A model generated the notes under the pieces. It had not been told where the DNA came from and did no database searches. It saw nothing but the letters and a program-made list of their open reading frames with translations. 64,000 nucleotides of DNA from Glandiceps talaboti (taxonomy: Eukaryota; Hemichordata; Enteropneusta; Spengelidae). The stretch is taken from positions 14,673,296 to 14,737,295 of the forward strand of contig NC_135562.1 of NCBI RefSeq assembly GCF_964340395.1, in the 5' to 3' direction. Below, in pieces: positions 24,715 through 36,760 of the stretch. Position numbers and translations under genes: made by a program. The stretch's first letter is position 1, and each line of letters begins with the position of its first letter.

Positions 24715-25003
24715 AAAACGTCGTCTGGCTCAACAACAAAAATCTTACTATAACATTGCCACATTTTATCGTCTGGCTCAACAAAAATCTTAATAACATT
24801 GCTATATCGTCTGGTTCAACAAGAAATCTTATTATAGCATCGCTACATTTTGTCGTCTGGCTCAACAAAATCTTCCTCACATTGCTACATTGTATCGTCT
24901 GACTCAACAAAGATCTCTGTTGGCAAGATTGTTGCTGAGCCAGACGATTCAATGTAGCAGTGTAAGTCTTGTTAGTAGAATATTTGTCGAGACGGACGAC
25001 GTT
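24715..25003. mobile_element. Foldback-like element F1, copy A
   Basis: The left arm has about five direct units of roughly 45 bp (TATCGTCTGGCTCAACAAAA, then TCTTA..AACATTGCTACATTT). The centre is ACAAAGATCTCTGTTGGCAAGA. The right arm reads the unit in reverse (GAGCCAGACGATTCAATGTA, then GTCGAGACGGACGAC). Arms made of tandem repeats in inverse orientation define foldback-type elements. No coding capacity. Confidence 0.75.
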
Positions 25004-25489
25004 TTGCTTAGGGTTTTGTGATTTTAATTGTATTTCTTATTCGATCACTACAAAACAGATTGAACGTGTTTTCACCAGCATTTCCCTTAACTGACACCAG
25101 TGACGTGATAAACGTTCCTTCCATGTCCGTCATTTCGACATATTACTTTACATCAATCTTCTATATACAGTTAGTTCTTCATTACTTTAAAGCAATGCGA
25201 TTTCAGAATACAACATACATACATGCTTTCATGTAACATAACAATTTACGCTGTAAATGGAAAAGGGCATTTAAAAGCCTTGCTATTCTGTGCCAAAGTC
25301 AATCTGAGCGAAAGCTTATTTCGATGACTTGGGATTTTTGGCAGTAGAATTTACTAAAGTGCTGCCAATCGAACACCCCGCCATTAGGCTAGCTACTAAC
25401 AAAGACGAAATATAGCTATTTATAGTTCTCGAGTGTCATGAATGGATGAAACCTTCGAATTCTTCATCAGTCAAGCTTGTAGATGTGTG

Positions 25490-25825
25490 GTCCCCATTAC
25501 ACTCAATTTTAGGCTAGGTGGGGTAGGTAGATTTTTTATTTGATTTTTTTTTATAAATGTGTGAGTGTCTAGTTCAGGTAGTTGTGTACGGTTTCCGTGT
25601 TTTCCATGTGGTCTCTGTGCTATTAGTTTCTTCCCATCAGATGTACATCCATTACAGAAGAACAGTTTTATATTGTCTTTTTAAGTTAATGTCAGTTTCC
25701 GCATCCACTACTTCTGACGAGACTTCACAATTTTCACGATTTTATTATGTTTTTGTAAAATACGTAAAATGAAAGGTTTAGAGTCGACATCAAAAAACTA
25801 GGTGGGGTCGGGTAACCGGAACTAA
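25490..25825 (+). repeat. Dispersed repeat R1, copy 2 (uninterrupted)
   Basis: Shares CTCAATTTTAGGCTAGG, GTGTCTAGTTCAGGTAG, AACAGTTTTATATTGTC, GTCGACA and GGGTCGGGTAACCGGAA with copies at 6.2-6.8 and 34.0-34.3 kb. The site that holds the (TA)n/hammerhead block in copy 1 is a short A/T stretch here. Confidence 0.8.
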
Positions 25826-26027
25826 GCAATTTTGTATAGGTCTACAGACCTGTTAATTGTTCTGCTCACTAAATGATCACTATGTCTGAATCATTCATTC
25901 ATTCATTCATTCATTTTTATTTTGTATGTTATTTGCCTTATAAGTCTGTAGGACTAGACAGGGCTTTTTTCCCTTTGTACTGCAATAGTGTCACTTCCAT
26001 GGTACGCAATAATAAATAAACAAATAA

Positions 26028-26130
26028 AACATACATACATACATACATACATACATACATACATACATACATACATACATACATACATGCATGCATGCAT
26101 GCATGCATGCATGCATGCATGCATGCATGC

Positions 26131-26183
<53 letters not shown>

Positions 26184-26191
26184 TACATCAG
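26028..26191 (+). repeat. (CATA)n-(CATG)n-(CAGA)n compound microsatellite
   Basis: Three perfect tetranucleotide blocks in succession. Overlapping open frames in several phases are artefacts. Confidence 0.97.
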
Positions 26192-26329
26192 TAATAGTGA
26201 GATGTGCTACTCGATGCAAACCCACACTCCGACATACGTATTCAGACAAGCATACCTATACGCACACGCACATATACTACACACGCACGTTATTCCATGT
26301 AAATGTGTGTATGTGCACACAATAAATTA

Positions 26330-27240
26330 CCATATCAGTTTTTATGTACGGTTTTCGTGTTTTCACACACTTCACACACTTCACACAAACTGGTTGAAAA
26401 GTGTCTCTCAAACTAAACGTAGTTACTGTACAGAAATTTACGTGATTTTTACAAGGGAAGGTTTCCCAAATGAAATCTGGCATCATGCAAAAATCTTCAA
26501 ATAAGCAGAATTCAATATGGTGGTCAGGAGTCTTGGACGTACATGGAATATGTAAGAGTTTACACAGTGATTGTATTGTGACGTAGAGTGTTTGCCAACA
26601 GAAAGAATGCTTTTCTTCTGCACATGCGTAAAGAATGACCTTTGAACTTTTAGCCAAATCCTTCAGGACTGAACATGTACACTGCCTTTAGAAAATATTC
26701 AACTTAGTGCTGTACTGCTACATATTAAAGCGTGGTGTGCTTACAGAAAGTCAACTGTAATATAAAAATAAATTAGAACCGTACAAGGAGTTTGTACACA
26801 CCTGTGACTCATTAAGTGTCTATCTAAACCACTGTGACTGCTTTGAGTTCATAATTCAGTCGTATCTACCTTAGATCACTTTTGATAACGACTGTTAACG
26901 AATGTTTTCTCAGTCAGTGGTAGTTTCCATGGCGATTTCGAACGTTTTACTAAAATGACATATATGCATGTATGCACACCAAATATACACAATAAAAATT
27001 TCGTCACACGCGTAAGACATGCACCTGAAAAACATGTTGTGAATAGAGATTTAATATGAACTGAAAATAGTTTACTAGCAGTAGCCAACGCCTTCGTTGT
27101 TATACATACTCAGAACCCTGACATTTTAAACGTGAGTTGTCTGAGCCATTGATAAGGAGCTTTATATAATATATCCATATTATTGTCTTATAAGTCATTG
27201 TACAATGGAAATCAGTTGATTTAAAAGAATTAAATAGAAA
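26330..27240. other. No gene recognised
   Basis: A 126-codon minus-strand frame (26657-26277) has no recognisable domain or splice context and overlaps short CACTTCACA repeats. Not called. Confidence 0.35.
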
Positions 27241-27242
27241 TC

Positions 27243-27470
27243 TGTATCGTCTGGCTTGACACAATCTTCGAAGACTGGTCCGATAAGAAATCCTGTAAAC
27301 ATTGCCATATGCTTTCTTTGTGTGAGCTAGCAGAGCATAACCAAATCATATACATTGTAACAATGTATACTTTTTCAGTTGATTAAAATGTAACAATTGC
27401 AAGTCAGTATCTTCTCATGCCAGACGATAAAGAATGTTAATTTTGCAAGATTTAATAAATAGCACGGTAT
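27243..27470. mobile_element. Degenerate relative of foldback element F1
   Basis: TATCGTCTGGCTTGACACAA on the left and TGCCAGACGATAAAGAATGT on the right are inverted copies of the F1 unit. The middle is unrelated or decayed. Confidence 0.45.
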
Positions 27471-27940
27471 TTGTGGCACCAGCTAATAAAATGTAACAAC
27501 GTTAGAATGGTCTTTGTTGTTTCGGGCTTCAATTGCAGTAAGAAGTATTTGTATGCGAGTTTTTCGTCTGGCAATCTGGGAGAATGGGAATGGCTTCTGT
27601 CCACCCGTCCTTATGTCCATGCATATTAAAACTACAGAAAATGATATTTGTTTGCTTTGTTTGTTAGTTTGTGTATACTGCAAAGTTTTTCCAATAAATT
27701 ACCACGGCAACTAATACCTTATTGTTTGATTGATGTAAATGAAATAGTATACCTTTTTCATTTTCTATTCAATCAAATTGAATACTACGATTCGTTACCC
27801 GACAAAAGATATGCTCATGGCCTATACATACTGTATGTTAATATGTATATAACCATTGCTATGAATGGCCATATATCACTGTGACATGATGTAATAAATG
27901 ACAATAAGATGAAAACTATTTATGACTGTATTACATGTAT

Positions 27941-28710
<770 letters not shown>

Positions 28711-28713
28711 TCA

Positions 28714-28861
28714 CAAACAAACAAACGAACGAACGAACGAACGAACAAACAAACAAACAAACAAACAAACAGACAAACACAAACAAACAAACAAACAAAC
28801 AAACAAACAAACAAACAAACAAAAACCAAAAAACAAGCAAACAAACAAACAAACAAACAAA
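28714..28861 (+). repeat. (AAAC)n/(GAAC)n microsatellite
   Basis: Imperfect tetranucleotide array. Confidence 0.95.
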
Positions 28862-30510
28862 GTTCCAGTTACAGCTAGTACAGCTTTGAAACTCGTACAT
28901 GTATATCCGTAAGGTCACGTGTTCTGTATACTGAATCATTTTGTTGACAAAGATTAATGTACAGTCGAATAAGTCCAGGTAACAAATTTCAAGTTTTTCC
29001 AGTTGGCATTTAGATTGATCATTCAATTTGATTCAAAATTCGTTTATATTAACGTATATTGCGTAGACGTTTTCTTATTTTAATTATTAAATAGCAAAAC
29101 GTTTTCTTATAGCTACTAATGTTATTCTCCTAATGTTTGACATATAATTTTACAGTTTGTTTTTATGAATAAGGATTTATTTTATTTTTATTTTCAACGA
29201 GAAACACACAAAACACAATCGTTCCATATGTTTGAATTATGAATAACAAAGAATAATACATAATTCATGTCTAATCAATCATTGTCTGCCCTCAAACACT
29301 GTCATCCATCAATACCAAATTGCTTTGCGTACAATATTGCATGTAAGTTTTATAATACTTTAACCTTTAGGCAATAACGTGCCTATCATAAAAACTACTT
29401 TAATGACATTAAAAGGAAGACGAAACATAATCCCTATGTGATATGCTCGATTTGGTAATATTAGCACTACTTCAAAGCTGTGCGATGACTATATTTTGCC
29501 AATGTACTATGTGAGTTCAGTGCATGCGTCATCCAGGATATTAAAAGTGTAAAATGAAGCTGGTAATGGTAGGGTTTCTCGCTCCTTACAGATACTATTC
29601 CCAACAAAAAGCATCTGCTGAAAGGATGTACACATCATTTAGCATTCCCTGCGCAGCCTCAGGACATGTCTTAAACTGATATTTGAATTTCAAGAATTAT
29701 AGAGATGGTATAAATATCTATGAGATCAAAACTCAGCAAATGGTTTATTAAAAGTGTACCTATACTATAAAAATTGCCCATTCTAATAAACGTGTCTGGT
29801 TTACAAATGTTGGTACCACAATTAACAACATTAATCGTATCATTTAACCCAAAACCAGATGTTGTGAATCACGTTATAAGGTTTCTTTCTGGTTAGGTAA
29901 AAAGTGGAAAAGTACAACTTAGGCCAGGAAATTTTTTTTTAAATCTGTTCAACGGGCAACCTAACCCATCATATTGGGTAGGTAGGTCGAGCTGTTTTTT
30001 TACGATGTTGGACAAGGATGTAAATAAAAGCCGTATATAATGATGGCAAAACATTTCAAGTTCTTTATATAGTACTTATTCAATAATTTTGCTCTTGCAA
30101 TTTTTCTGTATGGTAATCAGTTTTCATCATTTGTACTGTTAGAAAATGTACATAATTTACAGTTAAACAAATGTTGTATCTTCTCTCGCCCTCATTATTG
30201 TATTATTTTTACTCTCTATTGTTGACGATTAGTGAGTGGTTGCCTTCTTCCTTGGATTCAATAAATAAAATTCCAAATCAAAATTCTGGTAATTATGAAA
30301 ATATAATTTCAATGATAATTAAACTTGAATCGGCCATTTCTGCAAACAATTGTCCACGTGGCTTTAACCATGAACACTGTATGTTGTCCTGATCACACCA
30401 GATCAGGAATTGCCAATGCAACAACTTGTCGAATACCTTGTTTTGAATCTACGAGTGACAGTTTGGAATGCGAATTGGTGATAGCCGTGAAATGAAATAT
30501 GTTTCAATAG
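28862..30510. other. No gene recognised
   Basis: A frame at 30171-30392 and an acceptor-like CTCCTTACAG at 29582-29591 were inspected but do not connect to any exon chain. Confidence 0.3.
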
Positions 30511-30741
30511 ATAAGATTTGCCAACAGGTTATATAAATGCATTGAAAATGTGTTTGAAACCATGAAAGGTTGGGAAGATTTTGTGAAGTTACCACACCGC
30601 CAGCAGATCATTAAAGAACACCATATGTTAGATACGTGTTTACTACCGCGAGTTAAAAAAGAGATAATGAGGTATGGCACAATGGGCATCAGAACATATA
30701 TAATGCTCACTCGTTTTGATGCGTTTGTCGCTGTCAACTAA
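30511..30741 (+). other. Orphan open frame, possible terminal exon
   Basis: The frame is open from 30511 (TAG just before) to TAA at 30739. It contains an acceptor-like GCCAACAG at 30519-30526, giving LYKCIENVFETMKGWEDF then PHRQQIIKEHHMLDTC. Its composition is protein-like, but no family is recognised and the minus strand is also open. It could be an orphan exon or chance. Confidence 0.2.
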
Positions 30742-30744
30742 AAA

Positions 30745-33180
30745 CCAATATTATTGCAGAAAATGGTAAAGGTTAAGAATACATGTTTTATGCCACTTCA
30801 TAAGGAATGCATAGATTGGGTGTACATATGCTAATAGACCCTTGTAAACATGGAGCGCTTCAAATATCAAAGGCACCATATGCTGATTGATTTGAGATAA
30901 AAACTGACTCATCTCAGCTATCATGTTGCCAAGGTTTTACATACATAGAGAATAGACAATGCGTCCTCAGGACTGAATACTTCTTAAATTATCAACAGAT
31001 GTCGCCGACGGCTGTCTGCATCATCTTGATGAGCTATGACTGATTGCTGGGCAAGAAGGAAGAACAATGGAGTGACTGTACAATATATGCACAATTGTTT
31101 CAAGCTAGGGGTGAATATTATGGTTAGGTTACAGATTGCTATAGGATTAGACTCCCTAGCACAAACCTGATTTTTAACGTCTGTTTGGATGATTGGGCTA
31201 CATGACTTGTATAAAAATTTCATTTTTTTTCAAATAGGATGTATTCAGAACAACTGTGTGCTTTGCTGAATACGCATTTGATGTTGGATTCAGATATTTG
31301 ATATAAAGGAAACAAAATGAAGGAAAATATTTAAATAATATGTAAATCAGAAAGTACCATCCTTCTTTGATATTTTGAGAAACAATTATGTAAATATTTT
31401 GACATTTTGATAGATTTTAATATCACTCTCCAAAAGATTAGCAGTAATTTGATTCCCGTCTAAAACAACGCTCACATAAACTAGAGCCCACTGGAAAGCT
31501 ACATAAAAACAATTGGGCGGGAAATTGCATGGAAGTAAGAATCCAATAGCCATTGTGATTTGAACTATTTTGAGATATAATGACATATTAGCATTTATCT
31601 GATTTCTGGGTAAATCAAAACTGACAACAACGGAGGTAATGTGGTAAAACTGTCATTTCCATCTGAAAAATTAGGCGGGAAAATGGTTGCCAGTAGACAG
31701 CCTAATAACCAATATAAGTTTAAGCTGCAAGGTATAGAAAGATGTCTCTTTAAGTAAGCCAACTTCAGCTTGGGGACCACTAAAGAGTTTTACAAATAAT
31801 ATAATGTCACATAGTGTATGTTGTAGCAAAACTACTTTAAGTGAGCTTACTCTGTATTATCATCAAAACCCTTACATCGAGGAACAGCACAAAGTAATCG
31901 ATTTGTAATACATTTCCCTATGTGTCTTGAACACTACAATCATAAATACTATCACTGTTCGTTTTTTTTGTCGGGGCAACATCAGTCAAATCTTATATAA
32001 AACGGTTAACCTTTGCAAAAATGTAGTTTTACCTGTCAGTGGATAGGTTGCTATCGTTACGCCTTTGGCGACAAACACTACAAAGAAATATCCTCGCATT
32101 AACTTATTAGTTACATATCCACTCGTGTTTATAATTTTGGTTATAAGTTCAACGCCCAAACATAAAGTGTTATACTGTCTTGATACTTAGCAACTCCATA
32201 AGAATATAGTTGGATCTGGATCACAAAGCACTTTAGCTAATATAGCAGCAACTCACATACTAGAAAGCTATCCAAATCGTCTAGGTCCATGGCTATAGTA
32301 TTTGAACTCAGACAGCTGACATGAACATATTTATAGTATGTGTTTTATGGCGAATAATAACAATTGCCCTTTATGGTCAGTTTACTTTAGTATCATATTT
32401 ATTGCAATATTATAATAAAAATGATGCACATTGGCGTGGAAACCACACTTTGGAAACAATGCTGTACTTTATATGGTCAACTCCAGGCTGGCATTGTATT
32501 AACCAACAAATATAGAATGAATTCTGCCTCCAGTAATACCCAAAATATTGATTTATATATTAGCTCAATGTTAACTTTCCTTGGTTGGATTACTGCCTCG
32601 AACTGAATTCGATATTTAGAAAATAAATTTATATCTCAAAAGCACCAAACATGAAGACACTTAAAACACGAAACCGTGCAATCTGAGCTAGATCTTCTCT
32701 CCATAAGCAATCAATTTTGAAGTTGATGCTTGATCGAGTTCTTATTTGTGTCGGAGCATTTGCCTGATAGATTTCAGAGATAACAAATTTAATTTAATTT
32801 ACAAAAACTGGGTTAGAATTTGAAAATCTGACTCCTTTTAGTTCATCTCCATCACTTGGCGAGATTTAGAGATGTTTTGACGATGTAAATGGACTAGAAT
32901 TTTATTGAAAATGAAAGGAAACGAGAGTATACAGTGACTTAATGTTAACGATCATGCCATGTCGTACAGGTTTAACATCGAATCGTATTTGAATCCTCCT
33001 GCTAGTTTTCATATTGAAATCTCTGTTCAAACCAAAAGATGATTCTAGTTAGCTCACTCAAAATAGTAATCTGGCGCCTAAAGACTTTACAGACGAAATA
33101 CGATACTGTCTTCACTAATATATAGATAGTGGTAAGTGCGTCGTAATTAGGATATGATAGCGAGGCGGGTAGCCAGTAAG
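30745..33180. other. Long stretch without recognised genes
   Basis: Two loosely similar segments around GGGCGGGAAATTGCA (31515) and TAGGCGGGAAAATGG (31674) suggest a degenerate duplication. Nothing else is supportable. Confidence 0.35.
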
Positions 33181-33342
33181 ATCATATAAAGTACGAGGAG
33201 CAGACGACTAGTTTGAGAAGCCTGGCTTTCAGCTTCTACGTCACTTGTGCCGTGACGTCAGGATTAAAGGTTCTAACACAGACTTGGATTCACGAGTGAC
33301 GAAGTTTTATCATGTAGTACTATCATGTTTTAGGAATCTGCC

Positions 33343-33409
33343 ATGTCAAAGTTCATTCTTCTAACTTGCTTGACTATTAGTCAGCGGTGTATTGTTTGTA
33401 AACCTAGAG
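33343..33409 (+). other. Candidate first coding exon with a signal-peptide-like start
   Basis: ATG at 33343 gives MSKFILLTCLTIS followed by QRCIVCKPR, then donor AGAG|GTAATT. A TATA-like CATATAAAG lies at 33184-33192, and CRE-like ACGTCAC and TGACGTCA lie at 33238-33260. No downstream exon is established. Speculative. Confidence 0.2.
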
Positions 33410-34039
33410 GTAATTTTTTTTTTAGACCGAGGACATTTTATATGAAGTAACTTGTAGTGGTAAATCATAAATGTTTCCTCTTTTGCGTTCAGGAAATATT
33501 GATGACTTAATATTTTTGTACATCTCTGCATTTTGTAAGATGTCATGTGACTTCAAGTATGAAGTTTGAAGTAGGTCTTATTCAAAGTGTCTCATTATGT
33601 TCCTTTGCTAAAGTCTCAACATTTGGTACAATGTACAAAATTCAATTCCATATTTTATTTTTAACATTGTAGTAGATATTGGTATTGGTGTAGCGTATAC
33701 AATATATTAAAAGTATTGAATTTATCATCTATAATAGTGAATCTAAGGTTATTGTCCGACTCAATATTTACTAGCATTTATTATCCTCTGCTTCACCTGT
33801 TAGGATTATGAAACCAAATCGTCTCTATATTGGAAAATTGAATTCAACGTAAGTAGTCCCTGGCGTTATTACCTGTTCATATAGTATTACGTACCTTCAT
33901 TTGGCGATGTCACTCGTCGATTCGTTAATTACTCTGCCTTGATTTGACGACTTCCTGCATATCAATTCATGATTCCTACGTGTTCTATAGGTCTGAATAT
34001 CCATAACCCAATTTATTTTTATTGCACAAAATGTCTATA
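33410..34039. other. No gene recognised
   Basis: No supportable feature. Confidence 0.35.
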
Positions 34040-34345
34040 AAAAAAATTTTGTTGTTCAGATTATGCAAAATTTTAGAATGGGTAGAGTAGGCAGATTTCT
34101 GTTTAAAATTGTGTTCACGTAGTTATGTTTTCCGTTGTTTTCCATATGGTATCTGTGTTATTATCCCATCAGATGTACAGCTATTACAGATTGGAAGAAC
34201 AGTTTTATATTGTCTTTTCAAATCAGTTTCCACATCCACTATTTCTCACGAGACTTTTCGCGATTTTATTTTTTTTCTCGAATATGTAAAAAAAACCGTT
34301 TAGGGTCGACAGTGAAACACTAGGTGGAGTCGGGTAACCAAACAA
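34040..34345 (+). repeat. Dispersed repeat R1, copy 3 (uninterrupted)
   Basis: Same block order as copies 1 and 2, ending in GGAGTCGGGTAACCAAAC and followed by a T30 then G10 homopolymer (34346-34382). Confidence 0.75.
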
Positions 34346-34961
34346 TTTTTTTTTTTTTTTTTTTTTTTTTTTGGGGGGGGGGCTACGCTGATTTCATAAG
34401 ATGTTCTTGAATCAATAGCACGAAATTATTAAATACTTTCAAATGGCATCAGAGTACGTTTAATCTTGTGGCATGGTTTATATTATTAATAATTTATTCC
34501 ATTAATAAAACAAATTTGTTTGGCTACTTTCTCGTATTGTAATTCTCGCATTTAAGAGTTGACGATAAAAGTATATAAAGTAAGCTTGCAACAACATAAG
34601 CCCTTTATCGATGCTCAGATTTCGAGGATTTGATGATTATTTGTAGTATTACAGTAGTTTACAAAATCTAGGGTCCAGGATTCTCGCGAGAGTCTGGGTA
34701 ACCCGGACTACATTATTTGTGGTTGTAAAGAATGCGACATATTTTGTGAAACGATGATTGATGCATTTTTATAATTAATAATGCACTAGTCAGGATGGTA
34801 GGACTAAAAGTACCCTAATTCATTTTTTCCAAAGATAAATTCTTGAGATACGTTTTCATTCGTATGATACCTATGTAGTTAAAAAACAGTACAATATAAT
34901 GCATTCATATGACAATTTCACGCACGTGTACATGTGTTCGTTATAAGGGGTACAGTATGGC

Positions 34962-35217
34962 ACTGTACAGTATAGTGCAGTACATTACAGTACGGTACGG
35001 TACAGTACAGTACAGTACGTATACAGTACAGAACAATACAGCACAGTACAGTACGGTACAATACAGTACAGTACAGTACAGTACAGTACAGTACAGTACA
35101 GTGTGGTACGGTACGGTACAATAATAGTATAGTACTGCACCAGTACAGTACAGTGTAGTGCAGTGTAACAGTACAGAACTGCATATACGTAACAGTACAG
35201 AACTGTATGGTACACCT
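34962..35217 (+). repeat. (GTACA)n pentanucleotide array
   Basis: Units of GTACA/GTATA/GTACG over about 250 bp. Open frames on both strands are artefacts. Confidence 0.92.
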
Positions 35218-35219
35218 GT

Positions 35220-36110
35220 GTGATGAATATACATGTGTATCTAAATACAAATCATACATACACATTTATAAGATCTTATCCTGCTTATCAGAATATCAGC
35301 TAAACCCCAATTGTGTTTAAAACTGACATGTTCTCCCAACTTGACTATTCAACTCCTATGTTGTAGAAATGTCGACCTCGTTGGAAATTTCAAATGCCTT
35401 TCTACACAACCAAGATTTATTTTGAAATGTAGATTTTCTCTGCTAAATTATGCAATCTTCTGTTTCTGCAGTGATTGGAGTTTGCCTCTCGTATTGAGCA
35501 ATCACATGCAGTTTGGCCTTGGGTTGTAAAATGTAATAAGGGAGCTATCTCTTACTAGACAATACGTAGCCTAGTATGAGCTGTCGGCATCCTTTGTACA
35601 CACACGAGTATTCTGTATAATGTATAGTATAGGAAAGCATGTCGCTCCGGTTGATTTACACGTATTAATTTATTTTCAGTTGAGAGGTGATATTTGTATA
35701 TGTACCCTGACATAAAATATATATTAGAACAACTCTAGTTATAATTTAGGAGATCCATCATACTGTAACAGTTTTAAGCTCACATACACAGCGCATTTTC
35801 CGTAATGATACCATATGCCAAGATATAACTTGGAACTGCAGACTGTATACGTCAACTCAGCTTGAGAGGAAAAGAGTAATTTCCTGTCAACAGAGCGAGT
35901 GGTTTTCTGATATGTTTATACTTTGCGAGTCAAAAAGTACTGACCTTAAAGTCTCCTAAAGTCTTAAAATGTGCATCTTTATGTTAGTATGTGTATCTCT
36001 GTCTCTCTTGTGCTCATTGTTCATGTTTGTGCTCTATCGTCAAATATCCTGTATCCAAATTAATCCGTACACCAATCTCTTAGCCGGTCCTAATCACACA
36101 TTTTCTGTCT
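35220..36110. other. No gene recognised
   Basis: No supportable exon or repeat. Confidence 0.35.
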
Positions 36111-36114
36111 GCCT

Positions 36115-36187
36115 ATATGTCTGTCTGTCTGTCTGTCTGTCTCACATTGTCTGTCTCACATTCTGTCTGTCTGTCTGTCTGTCTGGC

Positions 36188-36226
<39 letters not shown>

Positions 36227-36353
36227 ATATGTCTGTCTCTGTCTCTCTGTCTCTCACATTCTCTGTCTGTCTGTCTGTTTGTCGGTCTGTCTGTCTGTCG
36301 GTCTATGTCTGTATGTCTGTCTGTCTGTCTGTCGCGCTCTCTGTCGCTCTGTC

Positions 36354-36417
<64 letters not shown>

Positions 36418-36420
36418 CTG
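36115..36420 (+). repeat. (TGTC)n/(TC)n microsatellite
   Basis: TCTG-type tetranucleotide units with CTC and GTCG interruptions, ending in a TC tract. Confidence 0.95.
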
Positions 36421-36539
36421 TATTAATGTTATGTGCTAATGTTACTCCTATGTACAGTTCAGCGTAAGAAGGGAAAGACCTGAGGGTTTCTCTTAAGCTG
36501 ACAGATGGATGATAAACTCATTACATAGTGGGAGAAAAA

Positions 36540-36760
36540 AGATAAGCATTAGACAATGACCCTGGCCTTTAGGGTTCTCCATGAAGATATCAACACCACA
36601 TCTCTGTTTATTGTGAGTGATATGTACGCAGGGGAATTGTAATCTATGGAAACCATCAGTCGGAAGTTGAAAAGCTTCATCTTTGTGGAGAGCCGCCGCA
36701 TTGAAGCATGTTCAATGTTGTTACTATCCAAAACCAGAGGGCATATCACAACAGGTACAT
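36540..36760. other. Unassigned open segment on both strands
   Basis: The minus-strand frame 36749-36549 is open. The plus-strand frame reads VLHEDINTTSLFIVSDMYAG, hits TAA, then METISRKLKSFIFVESRR up to a donor-like ACAACAG|GTACAT at 36754. It could be a decayed coding exon on the plus strand. No family is recognised. Confidence 0.2.

Noticed and set aside
26277-26657. 126-codon minus-strand frame
   Set aside because: No recognisable domain, odd composition with many Cys from CACTTCACA repeats, and no splice or promoter context.
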